NCBI GenBank assembly: GCA_964452635.1
Contig: CAYVMP010000001.1
Location: 3,400 to 67,399 of the forward strand
Reading direction: 5' to 3'
From: CAYVMP01 sp964452635
Lineage (GTDB): Bacteria > Patescibacteriota > Minisyncoccia > Phycocordibacterales > DATDWN01
DNA: 64,000 bases
Numbering within the stretch: position 1 is the first letter of the stretch; every line of letters begins with the position of its first letter. A program made the translations under genes and the position numbers. The notes beneath the pieces were generated by a model that saw only the letters and a program-made list of their open reading frames with translations, did not search any database and had not been told where the DNA came from. Shown here piece by piece: positions 44,672 through 51,566 of the stretch.

Positions 44672-45388
44672 ATGCTTTATTTCCTACACGGCACAGATAC
44701 ACATACATCTCGACAGAAACTCCACGAGCTTCTTGATACGTTGGAAAAGAAACGTCCAGATGCATCCGTTTTTCGTATGACAAGTGAAAACTGGAGCGAG
44801 TCGCAGTTCGACGAGCTTCTCTGTGCACAGGGTCTCTTTGACCAAAAATACATAGTAGTGATGGACATGCTCTGTGAAAAGAAAGACATCAAGGAATACG
44901 TGCTTGATCGGATTGAACAAACGAAAGATGTATCGCATGTATTTCTCATGCTCGAGGGCAAAGTCGACAGTGCGACGCTCAAGAAAGTTTCTCTCGTCTC
45001 GGTCAAAGTCCAAGAATTTACAAAAAAAGAGGATATAAAGAAAAATTCACCAAACGTCTTTGCTATTACCGATGCTCTCGTACAGAGGGACAAACGAAAG
45101 CTGTGGTCAACGTACATACAACTACTCGACCAAGGAGTTGGTCCGGAGGAGATTCACGGTATTTTATTTTGGCAGGTGAAAAATATGTTGCTCGCCACTC
45201 GAGCAGAGAGTCAACGTGAGACTGGGCTCTCACCGTTTGTGTATAAAAACGCGCTAACTGGAGCACGGCTTTTTAAAGAGGAAGAACTTACATTACTCTC
45301 ATCAAAGTTTATAGATATGACACACCGCGTACGTCAGGGTAGGGGTGATTTGGATATCATGCTTGAGAAGGTGATATTGGAGATGTGA
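44672..45388 (+). CDS. holA: DNA polymerase III delta subunit-like (HolA), short
   Basis: 238 residues, shorter than the usual ~330. The opening MLYFLHGTDTHTSRQKLHEL matches the delta N-terminal pattern (G-x-D-x4-R), and the C-terminal half (ALVQRDKRKLWSTYIQLLDQG, LFWQVKNMLLATRA) matches the helical domain 3. Delta opens the beta clamp for loading. Part of domain 2 seems reduced. Ends with TGA, showing normal stop use. Confidence 0.8.
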   Translation: MLYFLHGTDTHTSRQKLHELLDTLEKKRPDASVFRMTSENWSESQFDELLCAQGLFDQKYIVVMDMLCEKKDIKEYVLDRIEQTKDVSHVFLMLEGKVDSATLKKVSLVSVKVQEFTKKEDIKKNSPNVFAITDALVQRDKRKLWSTYIQLLDQGVGPEEIHGILFWQVKNMLLATRAESQRETGLSPFVYKNALTGARLFKEEELTLLSSKFIDMTHRVRQGRGDLDIMLEKVILEM

Positions 45389-45397
45389 GTGATATGA

Positions 45398-45910
45398 CTA
45401 CATTTTCAACATAACTTGTCGTAACACATCTGCAGAAATCCGAGCGTCCTCAAGTGCATTGTGTCGTCCTCTTGGTTGTGCTCCAAATGCTTGGAAAATT
45501 TCTTCAGAATTTGGTTTTCCAGTGTAGCCATTTTTTACCAAATGAGCATATGCAATGGGCCAAATATCTAATATGTGATAGTCATACTCTGATACATTAA
45601 AACCTGCTACGGTTAGTATGGTTTTAAAATGTTTAATATCAAAATCAGAAACAAATGAACCGATAAATATGTTTGTACCAAATCTATCATGGAGTATTTT
45701 CCCAATTTCTTCTTGATGTGGAGCATGAGTGAGCATGTCTTGGGTTATGCCCGACTTCATACTGACATCAGTACCCATATCTGCATATATATAACTTTCA
45801 AAAAAATCTTTTTCAACTAATGTTTCTCGGTCGAGAAGTACAGCACCAATTTGTTTTGGATATCTCGAACCTTCAAAATCAATAACGAGTATGTCTTTGA
45901 GGAATGCCAT
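45398..45910 (-). CDS. DEDDh-type 3'-5' exonuclease
   Basis: 170 residues from ATG 45910. Exo I motif VIDFEGS (D-x-E), Exo II SFVSDFDIKHF and Exo III HNALEDARISAD (H-x4-D), so all four acidic residues and the His are visible. The fold is that of DnaQ epsilon/RNase T. It may be a proofreading partner for polymerases in this genome (polA lacks its own) or an RNase. Convergent with the holA-like gene. Confidence 0.88.
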   Translation of the reverse strand: MAFLKDILVIDFEGSRYPKQIGAVLLDRETLVEKDFFESYIYADMGTDVSMKSGITQDMLTHAPHQEEIGKILHDRFGTNIFIGSFVSDFDIKHFKTILTVAGFNVSEYDYHILDIWPIAYAHLVKNGYTGKPNSEEIFQAFGAQPRGRHNALEDARISADVLRQVMLKM

Positions 45911-45961
45911 GAGTAGTTCTGTAAGTATAAACAGAGAGAACACATTTTGTAAAGGATTGTA

Positions 45962-45990
45962 TTGACAAACAAATTTAAATGATGTATTTT
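45962..45990 (+). promoter_or_regulatory. Promoter of the gene at 46176
   Basis: TTGACA (45962-45967), 17 bases, TATTTT (45985-45990). The leader would be about 180 bases. Confidence 0.65.
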
Positions 45991-46130
45991 ATGATCAAGT
46001 CGTTATTGACTCTATATTGGACACAGATGAAGAAGTAGAGTCACAAAGGGAGAACCATGGTGTTTATCCTTCCATCGAAGTTTTCTTTTTTAAGAATGTT
46101 TCGATGGGAGTAATCCCTAGTTCTTTGTTA

Positions 46131-46163
46131 AAAACTAGTCATTCTGGGAACCAGAACTAGTGT
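46131..46163 (+). promoter_or_regulatory. Hairpin in the leader of the gene at 46176
   Basis: ACTAG and TTCTGG pair with CCAGAA and CTAGT around a GAA loop, an 11-bp stem with a 3-base bulge. It ends just before the Shine-Dalgarno site GGAGG, so it could control translation or transcription; an upstream CTAGTT/AACTAG pairing competes with it. Confidence 0.45.
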
Positions 46164-46175
46164 TGGAGGTTTGAG

Positions 46176-46808
46176 ATGAAATTCGCGATTACTTTTTTTG
46201 TTCTGGTTTCTGTATTGTTCAGCCAGGACACCAGAGATATGAAGCGATCAGGAGCACAACAGCTCCAGTTTCGTGACGCATTTATCATGCCGATTCTCGG
46301 AAGCTTAATGGAAAAGAAGCTTTCGTATCCGGAAATCAATGATCGGGTACGAAAGCAGGATGAGCTGATTGCCCAGCGTTTCCGTGGCAAAAAAGTTCAC
46401 ATCACACTGCGAGGATTCTACTCGCCACTATCACCTCTAGTACGGGCAGCAGCAGGCATCGAAAACAACGGTGATCCAGGTATCATCGTGTATTTGCCAG
46501 CAATCATGGATCAGTATGAAGCTGGTTCGTTTGAATGCTCGTTCATGCGTTCGATAATGCATGAACGTGATCACCTGACCGAGATGGTGAAAAGCAATTC
46601 TCGGGTTGATCTCGAGAATGAAACTCATGTGCATGCATTGACGGCAGAGTTTGTCCTTATACCTCTCATTGGGAAGTATAAGCAGACTTGTTCATCGAAT
46701 GATTTGCTACACTACACTGCATGGATAAATTCAGGTCGGAATGAAAAAAGTCCGATCTGGTGGAAACACATGAAGGGTTTGTACGGGTTAGCGTTGGATT
46801 TCAAATAA
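46176..46808 (+). CDS. Secreted protein with HExxH motif, putative metallopeptidase
   Basis: 210 residues. Signal peptide [17 protein letters not shown]. The segment [14 protein letters not shown] contains HERDH (HExxH zinc motif) around residue 128, and [17 protein letters not shown] about 20 residues later may give the third ligand Glu. No family name is recognised. Clear Shine-Dalgarno GGAGG seven bases before the ATG, long structured leader and consensus-like promoter, all unlike the housekeeping genes. The alpha-CTD gene follows 16 bases later and is probably co-transcribed. Confidence 0.7.
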   Translation: MKFAITFFVLVSVLFSQDTRDMKRSGAQQLQFRDAFIMPILGSLMEKKLSYPEINDRVRKQDELIAQRFRGKKVHITLRGFYSPLSPLVRAAAGIENNGDPGIIVYLPAIMDQYEAGSFECSFMRSIMHERDHLTEMVKSNSRVDLENETHVHALTAEFVLIPLIGKYKQTCSSNDLLHYTAWINSGRNEKSPIWWKHMKGLYGLALDFK

Positions 46809-46824
46809 AAAGGGGACTGTCGGT

Positions 46825-47331
46825 ATGACAAAAGCAGAGTTTTTGAGTCGCCTTGTAACAGCAGTTACTCGAATGAGAAATGGGATCGAGCCAATCAATC
46901 AGCCACCATCGCTTGTTGCTTCTGATCCAACCACTATGGCTACGGGATGGGCAAAGGATATAGGGGTCTATCTCGAAGACGTCTACAACAGGAATGGTGA
47001 TAACCCAGTGGTTGTCGTTATTCGGGAGATGGGTAGTGTTCCATCAGGATCCATGACTCTCGAGCAGTACGCAATGGTGGAAATCGGCTGGGAGTATTTC
47101 GACCGGGTTCATACCCAAGTCGGTCATTTCGGTAAACCAGTTGAAGAGATGGAGTTAGGTATACGAACCTACAACTGTCTCAAAAATGCCAACATCCAAA
47201 CCATTGGTGAGCTCGTACAGAAAACCGAAGTCGAATTACTCAACACGAAAAACTTTGGTCGAAAGAGTATCAACGAGCTCAAGGAAGAGCTTGCCGGCCG
47301 AGGACTTCAGCTCGGAATGAAAACCAAGTAG
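46825..47331 (+). CDS. Stand-alone RNA polymerase alpha-CTD-like protein
   Basis: 168 residues. The C-terminal ~60 residues match the alpha subunit C-terminal domain: [20 protein letters not shown] and [17 protein letters not shown], keeping the residues equivalent to E. coli R265, N268, C269, K271, G296, K298, S299 and E302 that bind UP-element DNA. The N-terminal ~105 residues are not the alpha NTD and match nothing I recognise ([37 protein letters not shown]). It is therefore not rpoA itself. It could bind AT-rich promoter DNA or compete with alpha. Shine-Dalgarno AAAAGGGG precedes the ATG. Confidence 0.85.
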   Translation: MTKAEFLSRLVTAVTRMRNGIEPINQPPSLVASDPTTMATGWAKDIGVYLEDVYNRNGDNPVVVVIREMGSVPSGSMTLEQYAMVEIGWEYFDRVHTQVGHFGKPVEEMELGIRTYNCLKNANIQTIGELVQKTEVELLNTKNFGRKSINELKEELAGRGLQLGMKTK

Positions 47332-47348
47332 TTCTTTCTTTATATCAC

Positions 47349-47400
47349 CGCTTCGCTTTGAGAAACGTTTTGTCGTTCTCTCGGGTGAAGCGTTTTCTTT
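47349..47400 (+). terminator. Terminator after the alpha-CTD gene
   Basis: Outer CGCTTC/GAAGCG and inner GAGAA-CG/CGTTCTC stems followed by TTTTCTTTT. Confidence 0.7.
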
Positions 47401-47560
47401 TACCTATTTTTCTCAATTATCACCCATCGAACTTCACCTATGCTCCGAGCTTAAAAATAACCCTATTTTTAAAGTCATTTTTTACCCCAGTAGGATTCAG
47501 TTCAATATAGAAGATTGGACTTTTTGTGTTTTTCTGATATATTTTTAAAGTTGTCTCATT

Positions 47561-47633
47561 GCGCCCGTAGCTCAGTCGGTAGAGCAGCTCCCTTTTAAGG
47601 AGATGGTCGCAGGTTCGATTCCTGCCGGGCGCA
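47561..47633 (+). tRNA. tRNA-Lys (TTT)
   Basis: 73 bases fold into a normal cloverleaf: acceptor GCGCCCG/CGGGCGC, D stem GCTC/GAGC, anticodon stem GCTCC/GGAGA (closing pair mismatch at the end), loop CTTTTAA with anticodon TTT, T arm GCAGG-TTCGATT-CCTGC. CCA is not encoded (ACTA follows). Confidence 0.97.
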
Positions 47634-47640
47634 CTAGGCA

Positions 47641-47668
47641 AAAAACCTCCACTGCTGGAGGTTTTTTC
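47641..47668 (+). terminator. Terminator of tRNA-Lys
   Basis: Perfect 12-bp stem AAAAAACCTCCA/TGGAGGTTTTTT, loop CTGC, eight bases after the tRNA. Confidence 0.92.
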
Positions 47669-47800
47669 GCACTAGTGCGCGACGGAGGCATGTTTTGCTA
47701 CCAAGCAAAACGGCCGAGTCGTGGGCCGAAGGAAATTTGATTTTGACGAAAATCAAATTATCCGAAGTGCACAAATTAAATTACAGTTTTCAGTTTTGTT
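47669..47800. repeat. Cluster of inverted repeats, no gene
   Basis: CGCACTAGTGCG (47669-47680, perfect palindrome), GTTTTGCT/AGCAAAAC (47693-47712, 4-base loop), AATTTGATTTT/AAAATCAAATT (47735-47760, 4-base loop), and a weaker TTTTGTT/AACAAAA pair near 47790-47816. No convincing reading frame. Architecture resembles the dispersed elements (short arms nested around a core) but the sequence is different. Confidence 0.6.
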
Positions 47801-47852
47801 GAGTGACGACGAAACAAAATTGAAAAAGATTACCCTACAAATAAAATCCTAT

Positions 47853-47880
47853 AAAAAAAGTACCCCAGTAAAGGGGCACT
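47853..47880 (-). terminator. Terminator of the gene at 47905-48462
   Basis: Minus-strand stem AGTGCCCC/GGGGTACT (one mismatch) followed by TTTTTTT. Confidence 0.85.
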
Positions 47881-47904
47881 CTATTGTTTTTTTCTGCAAT
47901 AATC

Positions 47905-48462
47905 CTATTGGGTTGCTACAACACCTTGTTTCTCCATGATTGTGGAGATTATCTTTGGTGTAGGGAAGAATATCTCATAAGATTTGTCGCCTTCACCTTC
48001 TACAACACACTTGAGCATCCCATTGCTTACAAGTTCACGAATCCCTCTGGCTACATGCTCTGGTCCAAACATGAAGATGCCACTGAGGGGTATTTGGAAT
48101 TTGGGAACCTCCTGTGTCTGCACTGTTGGTTTTTTCACGAACAATGCGTAGATACCGAGAGTTATGATACAGAGTTGGTGGTGTCTGCGCATCATCAACC
48201 TCACTTCGTGGTTGAGTTCTTTTTGATTAACCCATCTTAAATACTGCTCGAGTTCACTGGACATCATTAGATTGATCCGGAGCGAACTCACACCAACCCA
48301 TGTGTTGAGTTTTTGTGAGAAGCTGATGATACGCGCTGCCGCTTCCTCGCGCTCAGCACGTTGAAGTGTTGAGGGGAGGGCGTAGCGACCGATCCTGATG
48401 TCACACGGGTTGCACGGCATCACGTCCTCAACTGCAAATAAACCATCTCTGATATAGTTCAC
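47905..48462 (-). CDS. Hypothetical protein, possibly winged-helix at the C-terminus
   Basis: 185 residues. Starts with GTG at 48462 behind AAGGAG. An N-terminal CNPCD pair of Cys, a helical middle (SSELEQYLRWVNQKELNHE; RRHHQLCIITLGIYALF) and a C-terminal GPEHVARGIRELVSNGMLKC followed by a beta hairpin (KSYEIFFPTPKI), which is the helix-helix-wing pattern of a winged-helix DNA-binding domain. No family name. Its own promoter and terminator make it a single-gene unit. Confidence 0.65.
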   Translation of the reverse strand: MNYIRDGLFAVEDVMPCNPCDIRIGRYALPSTLQRAEREEAAARIISFSQKLNTWVGVSSLRINLMMSSELEQYLRWVNQKELNHEVRLMMRRHHQLCIITLGIYALFVKKPTVQTQEVPKFQIPLSGIFMFGPEHVARGIRELVSNGMLKCVVEGEGDKSYEIFFPTPKIISTIMEKQGVVATQ

Positions 48463-48497
48463 TTTTTTCTTTCTCCTTGTGAAAAAAATCCTGACCG

Positions 48498-48526
48498 AAT
48501 ATAAATCATTTTTTATTGTATGTCAA
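48498..48526 (-). promoter_or_regulatory. Promoter of the gene at 47905-48462
   Basis: Minus-strand TTGACA (48521-48526), 17 bases, TATATT (48498-48503), about 30 bases of leader. Confidence 0.75.
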
Positions 48527-48703
48527 CAATAAAATATTCATGATGTGTGTATTGAAGCAAACACAGAAAAGGTGTAGAGTTCTTGTAAGGAAAGATTACT
48601 GCTTTTCGATAAAACTATAGATTTTTGGGTTTGGATCCAATTGGAATTGAACTTGTGAAAATATGGGTATAAAACTAAGTGAGTCGGAGAGGTGAAAGGA
48701 AAT

Positions 48704-48709
48704 TATTAT
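48704..48709 (+). promoter_or_regulatory. -10 of the gene at 48717
   Basis: TATTAT ending seven bases before the ATG. Confidence 0.4.
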
Positions 48710-48716
48710 AAATCGT

Positions 48717-49241
48717 ATGGATAATCTTAAAAACAAAAGTTATGAGGAACTTTTAGAAATAAGAAGAAACTCTATTCCCAGAGGTGATACCCATGAGCAA
48801 GCAGGTGCAGAAATTAATAGGATTCAACAAGACACAAATAACACACAGATTGCAAAATTAATTGACGAAATAAAGATTTTAAAAGATATAACTAAAGATA
48901 ACGCTGATTTATCTAAAAAAAATTCTAAAAATTCTGACTATTTAGCAAAAGTTGCCATTTGGCTTGCAATAGTACAAAGTTTTCTATCAATAGTTTCAAT
49001 AAAATATACCATTGAACAAACTAGTCTAACAGAATTACAAAGTAGAGGTGAAAGAATACAACAGTTAAGATCTATAAATAATTCAGTTGAACTTTGTGAG
49101 GGTGATAAAACAATTAAAGATTCAGGCCTTTTTGATGTGGCTACAGGTAAACCAGTTACTTGCGAAGATGTTCTAAAACAGTATGCTCCACAATCTATTT
49201 TAGATAATATAAAGGGTATGGTTTCGCCCAAGAAACAATAA
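48717..49241 (+). CDS. Hypothetical protein with one membrane segment
   Basis: 174 residues, AT-rich codons. N-terminal helical and charged region (NKSYEELLEIRRNSIPRGD; NNTQIAKLIDEIKILKD) likely coiled coil, a hydrophobic stretch VAIWLAIVQSFLSIVSI near residues 78-94, and a C-terminal part with two Cys (ELCEGDKTIKDSGLFD, GKPVTCEDVLKQYAP). No known family. Followed four bases later by the DUF2726 gene, so the two probably act together. Confidence 0.7.
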   Translation: MDNLKNKSYEELLEIRRNSIPRGDTHEQAGAEINRIQQDTNNTQIAKLIDEIKILKDITKDNADLSKKNSKNSDYLAKVAIWLAIVQSFLSIVSIKYTIEQTSLTELQSRGERIQQLRSINNSVELCEGDKTIKDSGLFDVATGKPVTCEDVLKQYAPQSILDNIKGMVSPKKQ

Positions 49242-49245
49242 TTTT

Positions 49246-49887
49246 ATGAGCAGAAGATACTACCGAAGAAGGTACAGAAACTACAATAATTCCGAGTCAC
49301 CACTAGATATGGTTTTTGAGATGCTTTTAATGCTTATTGTGTGGATTGCAAAGCTAATTTTTAAGATGATTTATGAAATATTCAGTCTAATCAGGGATAG
49401 ATTCTATAAAACAAAAGTGGATAAAAAGGTTCCATCAGATATACAGACTGAAATTCAACAACCTATGCCGGAGGTTCATTTTGAGGAAAAAGAAGAAGAG
49501 AAAGAGGTTTATCTTCCATATAAAAAGAAAAGCTTTCTTCTTACAAAAGCTGAGTATAACTTTGATAAGGTGCTAAATGAAGCTGTCAAAGACAAATACT
49601 ACATAGGCAGACAAGTACCTCTTTCTAGTATCGTGGAAGTTACAAGTACTTACAAACCATATCGAAGTAAAATAGATAAAAAGACAATAGATTTTGTGCT
49701 TTTCAATAAAGCTGGGTACACTCCATACTTAGCAATTGAACTCGATGATCATAGTCATTCAAGATGGGATAGGATACAAAGAGATCAGTTTGTGAAGGAT
49801 GTACTTAAAAGAGCTGATATTAGACTAGAGAGGGTTAAGAATGCTTATTCTTATAATGTGGAAGAAATTGCTAAGATGGTTGGCTAA
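49246..49887 (+). CDS. DUF2726-domain protein with membrane segment
   Basis: 213 residues. Basic Tyr/Arg-rich start (RRYYRRRYRNYNN), a hydrophobic helix pair near 18-50, an acidic linker, and a C-terminal DUF2726 domain: FLLTKAEYNFDKVLNEAV, IDFVLFNKAGYTPYLAIELDD, RDQFVKDVLKRADIRLERVK. The D-x-x-L..E-x-D core (IDFVLF...IELDD) fits a PD-(D/E)xK-type nuclease fold, so a membrane-attached nuclease is possible. Activity is not shown. Confidence 0.8.
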   Translation: MSRRYYRRRYRNYNNSESPLDMVFEMLLMLIVWIAKLIFKMIYEIFSLIRDRFYKTKVDKKVPSDIQTEIQQPMPEVHFEEKEEEKEVYLPYKKKSFLLTKAEYNFDKVLNEAVKDKYYIGRQVPLSSIVEVTSTYKPYRSKIDKKTIDFVLFNKAGYTPYLAIELDDHSHSRWDRIQRDQFVKDVLKRADIRLERVKNAYSYNVEEIAKMVG

Positions 49888-50000
49888 ACATTTTCTTAAT
49901 ATTTAAAGCCTTAAAATACACGGCCTCCATATAATCTCTGTCGCCCAATATAGTTACAATACTTTCTGTTTCTGAGCACATTGTAGTTAGATAGACTGAC

Positions 50001-50029
50001 AAAAAAATCCGAGGCGTGGTTAGCCTCGG
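50001..50029 (-). terminator. Terminator of the gene at 50051-50290
   Basis: Minus-strand stem CCGAGGC/GCCTCGG, 7-base loop, then a TTTTTTT run. Confidence 0.88.
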
Positions 50030-50050
50030 TACTTCACTCAAAGTGTTCAA

Positions 50051-50290
50051 TTACCTTCGTTTGACAAGAACGCAGGAGCGTTCGCCGTCTCCTTTTGACA
50101 CTTCCATGACATTATATGCTGAACAAGAAATCTGCAGATTCTCCTCGTGTGGCCAAACTTCCACCGTAGCACCCGCAACGTCATTAGGTTTATTCTTCCG
50201 CTTAGCTTGAATGAATACTACTCCCGTATGTTCTCTGCTAATGAAAACGTCTTCGTCTTCATACAGTAGGCCAATTTTTCTCTGACTCAT
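50051..50290 (-). CDS. Small hypothetical protein
   Basis: 79 residues from ATG 50290, chosen because AGGAGG lies five bases upstream. Beta-rich, charged sequence (IGLLYEDEDVFISREHTGVV; AGATVEVWPHEENLQISC) with no known family. Its Shine-Dalgarno can be hidden in a hairpin (see 50296-50310) and it has a terminator, so it is a regulated single-gene unit. Confidence 0.65.
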   Translation of the reverse strand: MSQRKIGLLYEDEDVFISREHTGVVFIQAKRKNKPNDVAGATVEVWPHEENLQISCSAYNVMEVSKGDGERSCVLVKRR

Positions 50291-50295
50291 TTGAA

Positions 50296-50310
50296 CCTCC
50301 TTACAGGAGG
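50296..50310 (-). promoter_or_regulatory. Hairpin that can hide the Shine-Dalgarno of the gene at 50290
   Basis: On the minus strand CCTCCT-GTA-AGGAGG forms a 6-bp hairpin directly covering the AGGAGG ribosome site. Upstream, 50326-50335 pairs with 50366-50375 (AAATTGTAAA/TTTACAATTT) and 50338-50345 with 50394-50401 (CCTTGCGG/CCGCAAGG) in an interleaved order. Confidence 0.5.
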
Positions 50311-50410
50311 ATATACAAAATATCAAAATTGTAAAGACCTTGCGGTTATTTCCACATAGTCACTATTTACAATTTCAGACACACAATACATTCCCGCAAG
50401 GAAATATAAT

Positions 50411-50419
50411 TGCTATTAT
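50411..50419 (+). promoter_or_regulatory. Extended -10 of the gene at 50426
   Basis: TGCTATTAT ending six bases before the ATG. Confidence 0.5.
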
Positions 50420-50425
50420 TATCTT

Positions 50426-50758
50426 ATGCACAAAATATTAAAAATACTTTTTCTTTCACTGCCAATTATAATAATGATTGGGTTGATTCCTTTCGTAAAA
50501 AATGACTATATTCTTACGTTTATTTATATATTAATCATCTTTACTTCATTGAAAATTAGTACATATACCAAAACAGACATACTATTTCTCTCTGTAGGTT
50601 TTGTAGTTATGATATTTTTTGAATATATTTTTATTAATACAGGAGTAGAAACATTTACTAGAAATTCTTTGTTTGGTTGTATGCCACTCTGGCTCCCATT
50701 TTTGTGGTCGTATGGATTTGTTGCAATAAAAAAATCAGCAATGATTTTAGATAGATAG
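50426..50758 (+). CDS. Small polytopic membrane protein
   Basis: 110 residues with about four hydrophobic helices (ILKILFLSLPIIIMIGLIPF, YILTFIYILIIFTSLKI, ILFLSVGFVVMIFFEYIF, WLPFLWSYGFVAI). No family recognised. Probably leaderless. Convergent with the M15-like gene. Confidence 0.7.
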   Translation: MHKILKILFLSLPIIIMIGLIPFVKNDYILTFIYILIIFTSLKISTYTKTDILFLSVGFVVMIFFEYIFINTGVETFTRNSLFGCMPLWLPFLWSYGFVAIKKSAMILDR

Positions 50759-50774
50759 TTCTACTCCTACAAGT

Positions 50775-51350
50775 TTAAACATTCTTCTCAAAATGTTGGT
50801 AATCTTCTCTGCCACTCTCTGGCTTCCAATCTCCACCCCAAGTCCAACCAAGATTTTTCATTAACGTGACCAAGTGATCACCAGCAACAAGAGTTCCCGG
50901 AGTATTTAAATCGTATACTCCATCCACAGGGGCTCTAAAAGTTTCTTTTAAATTTGAATCATATCTCACATAGATATTTTGTACAGGGTTTATATCGAAC
51001 GCTAATCCTGTTGCGTGTTTGGATAATTTTTTTACTTCACCACTGATAGTTCTATAATTAAAACCGGATGAGTTGTTGTCGTTGCATGATATTTCATCAC
51101 TCCACCTATATTTCGGATCACTTATCGGTACTACGCTTTTGATAGGGAACTTCAATTCAAAAGCCAGTCTAAAGAATTTTTCCACATCACTCAAAACATT
51201 TTTGTGCATTATGATTTTTCCTTCGAGTATAACACCATCAAAATCATAATGTTTGACAGATAATATTCCTAAATTTTCTAAAATTTCTTGAGGCGCAGGG
51301 TTTTGTGGATTTTGAATCGAGATCAATTCTTCAGGGATTATGCTTGACAT
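50775..51350 (-). CDS. M15-family (VanY/CwlK-like) peptidase domain protein
   Basis: 191 residues. SKHATGLAFDINPVQN provides the His and Asp ligands, and the terminal GREDYQHFEK the last His of the M15 zinc site; the GDWKPE segment before it is typical of L-Ala-D-Glu or D-Ala-D-Ala peptidases. No signal peptide is visible, so the site of action is unclear. Likely trims cell-wall peptides. A -10 TATAAT lies about 20 bases upstream of the ATG. Confidence 0.85.
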   Translation of the reverse strand: MSSIIPEELISIQNPQNPAPQEILENLGILSVKHYDFDGVILEGKIIMHKNVLSDVEKFFRLAFELKFPIKSVVPISDPKYRWSDEISCNDNNSSGFNYRTISGEVKKLSKHATGLAFDINPVQNIYVRYDSNLKETFRAPVDGVYDLNTPGTLVAGDHLVTLMKNLGWTWGGDWKPESGREDYQHFEKNV

Positions 51351-51432
51351 AAATTTAACATTAATACAGAATTATAGCATGGTTTCAACACAACCAAAAA
51401 TCAAACAGAATGCATGGCATTATGCATTTTAT

Positions 51433-51530
51433 TGGACCCCAACTTTGAGGGCTGATTTTTGCGTTCATACTATCTAATTGATACTACATGTAATGAATTC
51501 AAAAATGGGCCCTTAACGGGGTCCATTTTT
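51433..51530 (+). promoter_or_regulatory. Attenuator-like leader of the gene at 51567
   Basis: The terminator-like stem AAAAATGGGCCC (51501-51512) with GGGGTCCATTTTT (51518-51530), one G-U pair, ends in T5. An upstream TGGACCCC (51433-51440) is exactly complementary to GGGGTCCA (51518-51525) and could form the alternative antiterminator. The gene starts 36 bases further on. A regulated leader is inferred; the ligand or signal is unknown. Confidence 0.5.
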
Positions 51531-51566
51531 GTTCTTTCAAATCAACCACAAAGGAAAGGTGACTGT

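Noticed and set aside
51422..51448. Leader peptide MHFIGPQL before the gene at 51567
   Set aside because: No ribosome site and no run of a regulatory amino acid; the RNA pairings are a simpler explanation.
51459..51566. Upstream extension of the gene at 51567
   Set aside because: It would translate through the terminator-like hairpin and lacks a ribosome site, while ATG 51567 has a strong one.
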